Positions 46,164 to 55,656 of a stretch of 64,000 nucleotides of DNA are shown piece after piece (within the stretch, counting starts at the first letter, position 1; each line of letters opens with the position of its first letter). The stretch is from Anniella stebbinsi. Lineage: Eukaryota; Chordata; Lepidosauria; Squamata; Anniellidae. The notes under the pieces are model-generated. The model was not told the DNA's origin, did no database searches, and was given only the letters and a program-made list of their open reading frames with translations. The position numbers and the translations under genes are program-made. The DNA is taken from the NCBI GenBank assembly GCA_029215795.1, contig JARDYH010000006.1, positions 23,699,501 through 23,763,500 on the forward strand, in the 5' to 3' direction.

Positions 46164-46949
46164 TGTCATGAGGCAGTCTGAAGAATCTTCCTCTGAGGAG
46201 GAAGAAGTGGCAGAGACTGCAGCCTTGCCCATTCCCCAGGACTTACCGGAGGAGGAGGAATAGCAGGGAGGGTCCTCAGAAGAGCCCCAGGAAAGCCACC
46301 CTCTTCCACCCCCTGTTTCTAATGAGGAAGACTCGGGGCCTGAAGGAGTTTGTCCAGTAACTCCCCAGCAAAGGCGGCAGCTCAAACGGGCGGAGAAAGC
46401 TAAGCCCACAAGGCGAAGCATGAGACTGAGAAAACAGAGCACAGCTGATGCAGGCCTTAAATGAGATTGCAAAGGAATGTGGAACAGCTGTGGAAAAGGG
46501 GTGAGGACAGGCTCAGGTGAATATAAAAGGGGAAAACAGAAAGCAAGGTTTTCGTTGGGAACAACCGACGTATTTGGCTCCTGACACTCCCGCATACTTC
46601 TGGCTTGCAACCTGTGGACTGAACAACCAGCGTGACTGTTGACCCTGGACACTCCGCTCATATCTGGTTTGACCTTCGGCTTCGACATTTGGGCTGACTG
46701 AATCTCTGACGTGACCTTGCTTTGGTAAATGGACCTTGTGGACTTCTTAAAGCGATTTTGAGATCCTGAAACGGAGCTGTGGACTGCTTTGCCTTTCAGT
46801 GTAAGTTCGGCACTTGACTCAGACCAGGGGGTTAATCTCTGGAGTATAAATAAAAACCTTCAAACGAATAAGTTCTGGCGTCCATCCCGGACATTCTTTG
46901 ATAAGGGGTTTGGCTAAAATCCCAGACTAAAAACTGTTGTAATACGACA
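46164..46949 (+). mobile_element. Solo LTR inserted in DIRS Gag
   Basis: 786 bp beginning TGTCATGAGG and ending TACGACA, flanked by identical CTCAC (46159-46163 and 46950-46954). Removal of the LTR and one CTCAC restores a Gag RSRSPTPMR codon run. Inside are a TATA-like box TATAAAAG (about 46521) and an AATAAA signal (about 46850), in the order expected for U3-R-U5. A 5-bp duplication with TG...CA ends fits Gypsy or endogenous retrovirus LTRs. There are no internal genes, so it is a recombination product. Confidence 0.85.
46521..46530 (+). promoter_or_regulatory. TATA-like box of solo LTR
   Basis: 'gaatataaaaggggaaa' within the LTR, about 330 bases before its AATAAA (in 'ataaataaaaacc'). This is positioned as an LTR promoter would be. 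Activity cannot be judged from sequence. Confidence 0.5.
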
Positions 46950-48479
46950 CTCACGTTCGCCGACACCGATGAGGCCTTTGGTACCGCCGCTGCCACCACA
47001 AGGCCGATCGCGCTCGCCGACACCAACGGGGGCCTGGGAGACCCGGCCTCCGGTACCGTCGACGTCGACTAGCCACCGTTACCGATCCCGCTCCCCGACG
47101 CCAGTGAGGGACTGGGATGCGTACTCTGACCACTCCGGCCACTCCTGGGCCTCGGGGTCCGACAGAAGTAGACGTGCTGGTGAACGGCACCACAGCTATC
47201 TCTTCGACCCTTACACAGGGCGACGTCTACACGAGCAAGGGAGGTTTGTCCCACCTCTCCGAGAGTGCCACCGTCGGCGACAATTTCGGTCCCACCGCCA
47301 GACCCCTCGGTACCGACACCCTCGGTACCGGACGTATCGAGACCTGATGCCTCCTCGAGACCCATCCGGTTGGATGAGGTTCCAACGCCTGCTTCACCGC
47401 AGTCTGCAGAAGACTATGGGTCTGACTCGTCCTCCATTGTCTCTGCCCCACCATCAAAGCCATCTCCTGAAGCGGACGTCGGAACAAAGAAGAGGGCGTC
47501 CCCTTCGGTAGAGACGGGCAGCTTCACTGAGCAAATGTTGAGGATGGCACAGTCCCTGGGAGTGGATCTCCAGCAACCCCCAGAGCAGTGTATAGACTCC
47601 ATCTTCGACGTCATGTACATGGACGCTAACGCCTCACTGGCCATCCCCCTGATCCCTACGCTGCTGCAGACCATCAAGGAATCATGGAAGAGTCCCTCTA
47701 CAATGGGTGCAGTCTCGAGGCGTCTGGACGCCCTCTACAAACTTCAGGAAAAGGATGTTGGCTTCCTTTTCACCCATCCTGCGCCAAATTCAGTGATCGT
47801 GGAGTCAGCGCAAGGTCGGTCTACACGAGAACACTCAACGCCGTCCGATAAGGAGGGCAGGAAATTGGACGCTATTGGCAGGCGCATCTATTCCTCCACG
47901 GCGCTCTCCATGAAGATTCCCAACTATCAGGCCATGATGGCCCGTTATCAGGTCTTTCTTTGGGAGAAGATGGCCTCGCTCATCACTTACCAGAGGATAA
48001 GAAAGAGCTGGCCCAAATGTTCCAGATGGAGGCCACACGTCTCACTAAGCAGGAGCTCACCGCGTCCAGACATCAGAAGGACTGCCTTTCTAAGGCAATG
48101 ATTGGCACGGTTTCCCTGCGGAGACATGCCTGGTTGAGGTCATCTAACCTCCCTCAAGAGTCCAAATCTCGCATTGAGGACCTCCCCTTCGACGGAGAAG
48201 GTCTGTTCAACGCTACAACAGATACGGCGATGGACACAATACAAAAGGCCAAAAAGATGGGGTTCTACCCCCCCCCCCAGCTCGCAATCCTTCCGTTCAC
48301 GCCGCTGGACCCGTCCACAACAGTACCTGCCACGACAGCCACCTAACAGAGTGCAACGGTACCAGCAACAAAGATCCCAACCCCCTCTCTCTCAAAAGAG
48401 ATCCTACCAACAGCCCCGATATCGCCCACAACGTAGCAGGCAGGACCAAAACCAGAAACAGCGCCTTTGACTGTCTTCT

Positions 48480-50211
48480 GGACCCCTTTCCCGGGGCCCA
48501 TCCGTTTGGCACCCGTCTAATATGTTTCTACAGCGCCTGGGAAAGTATAACATCGGACAAATGGGTGTTAAACATAATAAGAAACGGATACCGTCTCGAA
48601 TTTTTCTCACGACCCATAATGGACCTCAGGGGCCTCAACCGGTTCATCGTCACCAAAAAGTTCCGGATGATCTCGCTAGCGACTGTACTCCCTCTCCTGC
48701 ACAGAAACCACTGGTTCACTCTGCTGGACCTCAAGGACGCGTACTTCCACATCAACATTTATCGCCTGCATCGAAAATTCCTGAGATTTTCAATTGGACA
48801 CAATGCATACCAGTTCGCTGTCCTACCATTCGGCCTGAAGACGGCACCGCGGGTGTTCACCGAATGTATGAGTGCGGTCTGCGCCTCCTTGAGGACGTCG
48901 GGCATAGAGATTTATCCGTACCTAGACAATTGGCTAATCGTCTCCCCTTCCAGAGCCAAGGCACAAAGAGACAACAAGACAGCAAGGCGACTACTCAACA
49001 GCCTGGGTTTACTGATAAACGTCGACAAATCCGTGCTTGTCCCGACACAGACCATCCAATTCATTGGGGTCATCCTCGACTCCCCCAAAGGAAGAGCGTT
49101 TCTGCCCCTGGAGCGTGCCCTCGCAATACAGGCCCTTGCCTACAAGGCCATCCACTCCAGCCGTCTAACAGCGTTGACACTCCTGAAACTGCTCGGCCTA
49201 ATGGCCTCATCAGTCGATGTCATCCGATGGGCGCGAATGCGCATGAGGACTCTGCAGCAATTCTTGCGCGCTCATTACACTCCCTACGACAACCCACGAC
49301 TCATCAAGCTGTTACTTCCCGAAACGCTTCGCCAGGACATCGAATGGTGGACTGACTTGCACAATCTAAGGGAGGGCCTACCCTTCATGGGTCGCAGCCC
49401 CTCACGCATTCTGACGTCGGATGCCTCCCTCCTAGGATGGGGGGCCCATTGCGGCCCGCTCACTATCTAGGGCACATGGTCCGCCAGGGACAAGACTTAC
49501 CACATCAACATGCTAGAGTTGCTAGCGGTACAGAAAGCACTATATGCGTTTCAGACACATCTCAAGAACCATCATGTGCGGATCGTGTCCGACAATACCA
49601 CCGTCGTATGGTACATAAACAAAGAAGGAGGCACACGATCTCCTGCCCGTCTCACGTTAACACTAGAGATCCTACACTGGGCAGTCCAGCAGGGCATTCA
49701 CCTCTCCGCTGTGCACATAGCCGGGACAAAGAATGTTCAGGCAGACTCCCTCAGCAGACAATTCCACAATGCTCACGAGTGGGAGATGTCCGCCGAGATC
49801 CTCCAACTCCTGTTTCACCGATGGGGAACTCCCCTCGTGGACTCGTTTGCGACCCAGAACAATGCTGTCTGCGACGCCTTTTGCTCCAGAGCAGGTGTGG
49901 GCAGCTCCTCCCTGGGCGATGCATTCAACACGCCCTGGCCAAAAGGGCTCCTTTATGCATTTCCCCCGTTTCCACTAGTGGCCAAGGTCGTAACGAGACT
50001 ATTCCGGTATCGTGCCAACGCCATCCTTGTAGCTCCATGGTGGCCGCGGCAGGCCTGGTTCACCCCATTGATGACACTGGCCAAGGGCGAGTATTGGCCT
50101 CTACCGTCGCAACCGGACCTTCTCTCCAGGGACCAGGGCCGAGTGCTGCATCCAGACCTACATCAGCTTCGACTAACCACGTGGCGCATACGCCCAGATG
50201 GCAGGACTTAG
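48480..50211 (+). pseudogene. DIRS reverse transcriptase / RNase H / methyltransferase-like ORF
   Basis: The frame opens upstream with ITSDKWVLNIIRNGYRLEF, but then jumps directly to FFSRPIMDLRGLNRFI. The stretch between them, including the VPKKDGG region present in the older copy, is deleted. RT motifs follow: HWFTLLDLKDAYFHI, FAVLPFGLKTAPRVF and the catalytic box YLDN (48919-48930) instead of the usual YxDD. After WGAHCGPLTI a TAG at 49468 interrupts. The same frame continues with RNase H-like text (HINMLELLAV, VSDNTTVVWYINKEGG, NVQADSLSR) and the DIRS methyltransferase-like segment (VDSFATQNNAVCDAF, PWPKGLLYAFPPFPL, ILVAPWWPRQAWF), ending at 50211. Confidence 0.88.
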
Positions 50212-51227
50212 ACCTGCCCACCTCAATACTGGATGTGCTACGGGAGGCTCAGCGGCCTGCGACGAGAAGTTCTTATGGGTACAAGTGGAGTAGATTCTCC
50301 ACCTTTACTATTGCAAAGAGAGGTGACCCAAGATCTTGTTCGATTAAAGATATTCTCCTTTTCTTACACTCCCTCCACGAGTCAGGCCTTAAAACCTCCT
50401 CAATTAGAGTTTACCTTGCTGCCATCTCACTCAACCATGATTTAGTCGATCAGCGCCCCGTCTTCTCTCATCCGTTGACGAAGCGTTTTCTCAAAGGGCT
50501 GCATAACCTCCGTCCACCGTCTTGGACACTGGTCCTACAGTGGAGCCTCTCTGTGGTCCTAGCTGCGCTAAGTGCGAAGCCCTTTGAGCCCCTGGCCACA
50601 ATTGATGTGCTGCTTCTGACCTTTAAGGTGGCTTTTCTAGTGGCCATCACTTCAGCGCAACGAAGTTCCGAGCTCTGTGCTCTTCTTGTGGACCCACCAC
50701 ATACACAATTCTTCAAGGACAGAGTCGTCTTAAGACCTGACCCATCCTTCCTTCCGAAGGTGGTATCCTCGTTCCACCTAAACCAGGACATTGTACTGCC
50801 GACATTCTTCGACTCCCCTGAGGACCCTATTAGTTCAAAGCTACACTCGCTAGACGTGCGGCGGGCCCTCGCCTTCTACACGTCGAGGTCCGCAACCTTT
50901 CGGAAGTCGAATAGGCTATTTGTCTGCTATGGTGATAAAGAAAAAGGTCAGCCTGTGTCTACGCAGAGGTTTGCGCGATGGATCACCCAGACTATCACGT
51001 TGGCCTACCAGCTAGCTGGCAAGGAGGCTCCGGACTTATTAAAGGCTCATTCCACCAGAGCGCTGTCCGCGTCTACTGCTGTAAGCCGTAGTGTCTCTAT
51101 TCCAGAAGTGTGCAAGGCAGCGACATGGTTGAACGCTTCCACGTTTGTAACGCACTATAATCTGGACGTTAGAGCCAGGAAGGACTCCTCCTTTGGACGG
51201 GCAGTCCTCTCCCCAATCCTCCAGTGA
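50037..51227 (+). CDS. DIRS tyrosine recombinase (YR), open frame
   Basis: An open 396-codon frame from an ATG at 50037, overlapping the end of the RT/RH/MT ORF by 175 bases in another frame, as in other DIRS elements. The frame is open further upstream, but that part is a shadow of RNase H. An N-terminal core-binding region (SSYGYKWSRFSTFTIAKRG, SIRVYLAAISLNHDL) precedes the catalytic domain. The Arg is in TSAQRSSEL (50661), HxxR in KAHSTRALS (His 51048, Arg 51057), and the Tyr nucleophile in THYNLD (51156). All four catalytic residues are present. It is known from the family to insert the circular DNA product. Of the element's three ORFs, it alone appears intact. Confidence 0.85.
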   Translation: MVAAAGLVHPIDDTGQGRVLASTVATGPSLQGPGPSAASRPTSASTNHVAHTPRWQDLDLPTSILDVLREAQRPATRSSYGYKWSRFSTFTIAKRGDPRSCSIKDILLFLHSLHESGLKTSSIRVYLAAISLNHDLVDQRPVFSHPLTKRFLKGLHNLRPPSWTLVLQWSLSVVLAALSAKPFEPLATIDVLLLTFKVAFLVAITSAQRSSELCALLVDPPHTQFFKDRVVLRPDPSFLPKVVSSFHLNQDIVLPTFFDSPEDPISSKLHSLDVRRALAFYTSRSATFRKSNRLFVCYGDKEKGQPVSTQRFARWITQTITLAYQLAGKEAPDLLKAHSTRALSASTAVSRSVSIPEVCKAATWLNASTFVTHYNLDVRARKDSSFGRAVLSPILQ

Positions 51228-51274
51228 TAAACAGCGGTCCAACCCACCTCCGGTAAGTGCTTGCAAGTTAATCG

Positions 51275-51368
51275 CCCATAGTGTGTGATGCACAGAGACC
51301 ACGAAGAAGAAATGCAGGTTGCTTACCTGTAACCGTAGTTCTTCGAGTGGTCATCTGTGCAGTCACAC
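51275..51368. repeat. DIRS internal complementary region
   Basis: 51275-51309 (cccatagtgtgtgatgcaca...gaag) is the exact reverse complement of the left terminus at 44950-44986. 51310-51368 (aatgcaggttgcttacctgt...gcagtcacac) is the reverse complement of the right terminus at 51628-51686. The two halves meet at the sequence expected for a left-end/right-end junction, so the region can template end joining of the circle. Confidence 0.92.
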
Positions 51369-51502
51369 AACCCACCCACCATCCCCTCATGGCCTCGCTG
51401 TTTTTGCCAGGTCATAGGGAACACTGTTGCGCATGTATGCTCACGCTTTTACCTATGTTTCATTGGCTACTTATCTCGTTCGTGAGGCAATCACGGTCTC
51501 AT

Positions 51503-51686
51503 AGAACTGAGGTAAGCGGGAACCCGAGCATGTGCGATAGAGCGGTGGGGGGAGGGGTTCCCGCCAAAAGAGTCTAGGCTAGAGAATTTTTTTCCGATGA
51601 GGCTTGGCGCCGGCGCGAGCCCATAGTGTGTGACTGCACAGATGACCACTCGAAGAACTACGGTTACAGGTAAGCAACCTGCATTT
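51503..51686 (-). repeat. DIRS right inverted terminal repeat with extension
   Basis: It begins agaactgaggtaagcgggaa and is complementary to the left repeat. It then runs about 29 bases past the left repeat's end (ctacggttacaggtaagcaa, cctgcattt). An asymmetric right extension is typical for DIRS. Confidence 0.88.
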
Positions 51687-51790
51687 TCACCCTCACCCTT
51701 GGTACCAAGGATCCTTGAGTTGTCAATCTTCTTGGTCACCTGATATGCAGCCCAACAGACAACAGCCTCAGCAGGGCTACAGAAGGCCCT
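51687..51790 (+). mobile_element. DIRS-like element 3, continuation
   Basis: After the right end of the complete DIRS, the text resumes in the style of a Gag C-terminal tail (QPNRQQPQQGYRRPF at about 51745-51790), comparable to the Gln/Arg/Pro-rich Gag end at 48355-48470. It joins the left part that breaks at 44949. The similarity fades after about 51790. Confidence 0.55.
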
Positions 51791-53214
51791 TCCTGGCTAT
51801 GGAATATTGGTCCTCTGCATGCAAAATGACCTCTGAGAGATGTCTTTGGCTTACCTCCTACTCAATAGGTGGTCCTGCTTCCCTCACCCATTGTCTCTAT
51901 CTAGCATCCTTTTCTGCCCTGGACTCATGTTCCTTCCCCCTTCTTCTTGCTTATGTGTTTAGCTTTTCCTGTCTTTAGACCTTCTGTTTTCACCATTACA
52001 CTTGGGTACAATTCCCTGTCATGTTTACACATATCTTCCTAATACCGTTGTCTCTTCCTCTTCCCTCAAGTTTGTATATCTCATCCTTTGGGCATGCTGC
52101 CTCTGGGCTTTCCCCTTTAGCTTCAGTATTTTCTAGGATTTTGCTCAACTTTCTCACCTTGCCTGCACACATCCTTCTGTCTTTTAACAGCCAGTAATTT
52201 TTGTGTCTCAGACATATTGACCCATCAACTTCCCTCACAAAAGACTACAAATGTTCTAGGACAACATCTTCGCTCAGCCAAGGGGCTTCATCCCGAAGTA
52301 ATTTTTAGACTTTCTACTTTCAGGGAACCCTTTCTGCATACTCATTTGCAGTATATTGCATGTGTTTCTTGGCCATATTTTATGCAGCACACACTCGATG
52401 TAGTTTATTTTTAAAGCATATGCCACCCTTCTGCAAATGGACAATTATCCATTTGCATTGTCAAAGAATACAACTTACTAATTCAAATATTATAAAATGC
52501 CAGTACAAAATACAAAACAGCAACCACAATAAAACACACCAAATCTCAGGCCCTGCTAGACCTCACCTTTGCCTCATGTGAATTGAGTGTGATCTAAACA
52601 CACCCAATTTACTTCTGCAGCTGCATGCTGCAGAAGAAAATCAAAGCAGTGAACACACTGCTTTTCAGTAAGTCTTGTCCATTGCTCCTATCTTTTCACT
52701 GAGGAAAACCTGATACCTTTTGGAGAACTCCAGTAGGCCCGGAACAGCAGTTTGAAAATCATTATTCATTAAAGTAGAACCAGGATTTTGTCTACTTGAT
52801 GCTAAAACGATAAATGTCTCTGTTCCAGCAGTCTAATGTTATACTGTATGACATATGAAAATGTCTTCATTTTGCATAATTCTGCAGTCTGTTCATATTG
52901 GCCTCTGTTCATGTTCAGTTACTGAGGGCTGAAAGGGAGGGGATTCTGTGGGATTGGTGAGAGTCTCTGAATATAGATTAGCAGAGCTGGAGACAAACTG
53001 GAGATTTGTTATGCCTTGGTTGTGAGCTTTCCTGGACATCTATTGGGCATAAAGAGTGGTAAGTTAGATTAACCTTTGTCTGGCATGGCATTTATATGTC
53101 TACTATGTAATCACTCCAACCTAATGCAGGATTCCTTAGTTTAAGGTAATACATGTAATGGTTACATTTCTATAAAGGACACATTTGAACCTTGCTGCTG
53201 CTTATTCTTTTCAG

Positions 53215-53310
53215 GGCCACGTGAGAGTCGTTCAGTTTTTGGTGAAAGAAGTTAACCAATTTCCTTCGGACATTGAATGCATGAGGTACATAGCAACGAT
53301 AGCTGATAAG
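53215..53310 (+). CDS. ANKHD1: ANKHD1 exon J (end of ankyrin block)
   Basis: A 96-base phase-0 exon, with acceptor ttttcag and donor gtgagt: GHVRVVQFLVKEVNQFPSDI, ECMRYIATIADK. It supplies the second helix of the last ankyrin repeat and the capping PSDIECMRYIATI segment, which is strongly conserved in the family. Confidence 0.95.
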
Positions 53311-53619
53311 GTGAGTTCCAGGAAATCTCCAACGTGTTCTCAAATTATTTGGTGCACTACATGCATCTTAAGAAAGTTAACTTTTGTAGTAGTAACATCC
53401 AGATTTATTTCTAATGCAGTGTAGATAAATTCAGGATGGTAACAAACATAACGGCAAATCTAGCAAATTGTTCATGTATAATTAGTATTGGTGCTCTTGT
53501 ACCAAGATATCAATATTTAGACAAAATGAACTTTAGTCACCTTGGAGTATTCCATAAGAAAGATGGCATATACATTTAAAAAATAATAGTAAAATGTCCA
53601 AGAATTGCTGTTTTTTTTA

Positions 53620-53945
53620 AATCAGGAGTGGGCAACAGACATGCAGCCTAGCCTTTTTTGCAGTCTCTGCCATGTTGCCAAATTTGCGGCAGAAATTCTG
53701 TGGTGCGGCAGCAAGGTGAAAAAGCCGCATTTTAAAAGTTCAAACTGCTGCTGAAGTTCACAATGACAAATGGGGATATTTTAAAGCAAAATAGTCCTTT
53801 TTGTCACTGCTGCATCGCCAAATTTTGGTGGCAATCAATCACTTTTAGTTTTTAAAAGGGGCTATTTTTCCTTGCTACCACACCATCAAATTTTGGTAGT
53901 GCAGGGGTCAGAGGACTATTTGGCCCCCTGATCCCTGTAAGTTGA
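53620..53945. repeat. Dispersed repeat, 'caaattttggtggcaat' family
   Basis: Several blocks (tgccgccaaatttt-type, 'ttttaaaagg', 'gcggcagaaattc', 'tcaaattttggtag') are repeated within the stretch. They are echoed at 63120-63300 ('tttcagcggcagaaaaattc', 'gccaattttcagtggcaat'). Old, probably a palindromic DNA transposon; unnamed. Confidence 0.5.
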
Positions 53946-54659
53946 TCCCTTCTTTATATGGTAACTGATGGTTAGCTATTTCACTTGTGAATTCGTAGAA
54001 TGAAAAAAATGTTTCATCATCCTTTGAATTTTTATGCCGTTTGTTTTGCTTACATTTCATATAAAATAAGAGAAAGTCTTGAGTCCTTATTTTCAAGGAA
54101 GCTGTTCTGCTGGATCTGGTCTGCAATGGTCACACCATCCTTTTCTCACCCCCCACCCCAAGCTTTACATCCAACCTTGATAAATACTTCTGGAGAACTT
54201 AAAATGTGGTCACTATTTTGTGACATTTGGTTGGTCCTAATAAAGTATAGCCTGATTGTGGATTTTGGCATTTTTCTTAAGGGCCAACACATTTCCTTGC
54301 TTTCTCTGAAACAAAATAAATTAAGAATTAAGGGAGGAATCTCCTCACTAATTACATCACTCTCACAAGATCCAGAAGGTGTCCTGTGAATCTTGCAACT
54401 ACATTACACCCTCCATTCACAATAGCAATGAATGTGCTATATGTGGATAGAATTACATTGTTCACTTATCAAATATTGCAAATGCTTATTTGCTAAACTT
54501 CATATAAAATGGAGATTATATATGGATATAACCTTGATTGAAGATATGTGAACTGTGCACAATAAAATGGAAAGAAATCTATATTGTCTGAACAAAAATG
54601 AGAGTCTTTGAGAGACTAATACCCTAGATGATCCATGGATAATTGAATAAAATATGGCA

Positions 54660-55150
54660 GGTAGGCATCTACTAACTAGTGCAAAGTATCAGGAACATAT
54701 TATACCTGTCCTGAAAGACCGGCAATGGTTGCCAATTGCTTTCTGGGCGCAATTTGAGGTTTTGTTTTTAAATTTTAAAGCCCTAAGTGGCTTAGGACAT
54801 GGCTAAGGGACTACCTGTCTCACTATGAACCTGTCCAAGTATTAAGAACTGCAGAACAGGCCCTTTTGAGGGCACCAGGACTCACAGAGGCTTATCTGTC
54901 AGGCACCTGTGAAAGGCCTTTTTCCTATGTTGCCCCCAAACTATGGAATGCACTCCCTCAAGAACTACAACTCTCCTGGCCATTAGAAAGGATGTAAGGC
55001 CACAACTTTACAGTTTGGCCTTTTAAAATGTGTAGTTTTGATTTTTACTTTTTTAATGCTCTTGTTTTTGTTGTAAGATGTTTTTGTTTTAAATTGTACA
55101 CCACCTTGATGGCTTTTGAGCAGATAAGGCAGTAAGTAAATGTCAATAAT
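54660..55150 (+). mobile_element. Old LINE 3' relic (L2/CR1 group)
   Basis: The order of features matches the C-terminal region of L2-type ORF2. 'tggttgccaattgctttctg' (WLPIAF) is followed by 'ttttaaagccctaagtggct' (FKALSGL) and 'caaactatggaatgcactcc' (NYGMHS, from LWNxLP). A T-rich UTR with 'ttgtacaccaccttgatggc' and a 'gcagtaagtaaatgtcaata' end follows. Many stops. Confidence 0.65.
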
Positions 55151-55539
55151 TCAGGCCAGATCTACACCAAGCAGGATATTACACTTTGAAAACGGTTTGA
55201 AAACTGTATATGGAGTATGCCCCAACAGTTTTCACTACTGTTATAAGCCATTTTAAAGCAGTAGAGTAGATCCTGCCTCAGTGAATTTATTCTGTTCTTT
55301 GGATTTGAGATCAGTTAGCACAAGCATGAGTAACAAACTGACATTGTCTTAAAAACTGTATTTTAGGAAATTGTAGACCAGCCTGAATACTATTCCCAAA
55401 ATGTTGGTTTTAATTAAATACCTACAAAAATATTCTTGAAATGCTGCATTTGTATATGTAGATGGAGCGGTTCTGAATGTATAGCAAGTTGCCAAATATA
55501 TCTTTAGTTTCCCCACAATATTATTTCCATACCATATAG

Positions 55540-55656
55540 GAACTATTGAAAAAGTGTCACCAGTGTGTTGAAACAATTGTGAAGGCTAAGGACCAGCAAG
55601 CTGCTGAAGCAAACAAGAATGCAAGCATCCTTCTGAAAGAGCTAGATTTGGAAAAG
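55540..55656 (+). CDS. ANKHD1: ANKHD1 exon K (coiled coil)
   Basis: A phase-0 to phase-0 exon, 39 codons: ELLKKCHQCVETIVKAKDQQ, AAEANKNASILLKELDLEK, with donor gtgaga. It begins the helical, charged region that follows the second ankyrin array. The sequence is typical of ANKHD1 (KCHQCVETIVKAKDQQ), whereas the paralogue differs here. Confidence 0.94.

Larger units (their letters stand above)
45327..48470 (+). pseudogene. DIRS Gag-like ORF, disrupted
   Basis: The ATG at 45327 opens MAQSALFKTCTSCRAKL, but a TGA at 45381-45383 stops it after 18 codons. The same frame then continues with CLLCLGEAH..QTCSHCQGF (a C-x2-C, H, C-x2-C zinc-knuckle-like module), and an Arg-rich region with repeated RSRSPTPMR-like units and many CGGTACCG codon runs. 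A solo LTR interrupts this region (46164-46949). The C-terminal part (47400-48100) contains DVMYMDANASLAIPLI, GFLFTHPAPNSVIVESAQG and ARYQVFLWEKMASL. It shifts frame at about 47975 to SLRRHAWLRSSNL, and again at an 11-C run (48268-48278) to a Gln/Arg/Pro-rich tail. Structural and nucleic-acid binding roles are inferred from the family. Confidence 0.8.
44950..51686 (+). mobile_element. DIRS-like tyrosine-recombinase retrotransposon, structurally complete
   Basis: About 6.7 kb with inverted terminal repeats (44950-45097 and 51503-51686), a Gag-like ORF, an RT-RNase H-methyltransferase-like ORF, an overlapping tyrosine recombinase ORF, and an internal complementary region (51275-51368). DIRS elements lack LTRs and integrase. 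They are known to replicate through a circular DNA inserted by the recombinase without target duplication. The insertion splits the Gag region of an older DIRS. Gag has a premature stop, a solo-LTR insertion and frameshifts, and RT has an internal deletion and a stop, so the copy is not autonomous. Confidence 0.93.
42182..53214 (+). other. 11 kb intron with nested retrotransposons
   Basis: About 8.9 kb of this intron is DIRS-derived (42870-51790) with a hAT-like element and a solo LTR nested inside. 42560-42865 holds an unassigned dispersed repeat ending 'gctgacagacagacacatat', just before the DIRS left end. 51790-52600 is pyrimidine-rich and contains a weak antisense LINE-tail-like segment (52400-52560, ttatttttaaagcatatgcc then A/C-rich). 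52600-53214 shows nothing recognisable. The acceptor is tcttttcag. Confidence 0.85.
53311..55539 (+). other. 2.2 kb intron
   Basis: It holds a dispersed repeat with mirrored 'ccaaattttggtggcaat' motifs (53620-53945) and an old LINE 3' relic (54660-55150). Between and after them nothing is recognisable. The acceptor is accatatag with a weak pyrimidine tract. Confidence 0.8.

Noticed and set aside
45966..46688. 240-codon minus-strand ORF across the LTR border
   Set aside because: It spans the junction between DIRS Gag and the LTR and has no recognisable domain. A chance frame in GC-rich DNA.
47265..48101. Gag C-terminal frame 47265-48101 as an intact host gene
   Set aside because: It aligns with Gag remnants of two other DIRS copies in the window and lies between the DIRS ends.
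49437..50036. Recombinase ORF starting at 49437 (596 codons)
   Set aside because: The first 200 codons are an off-frame shadow of the RNase H/methyltransferase-like region. The ATG at 50037 gives the family-like length.
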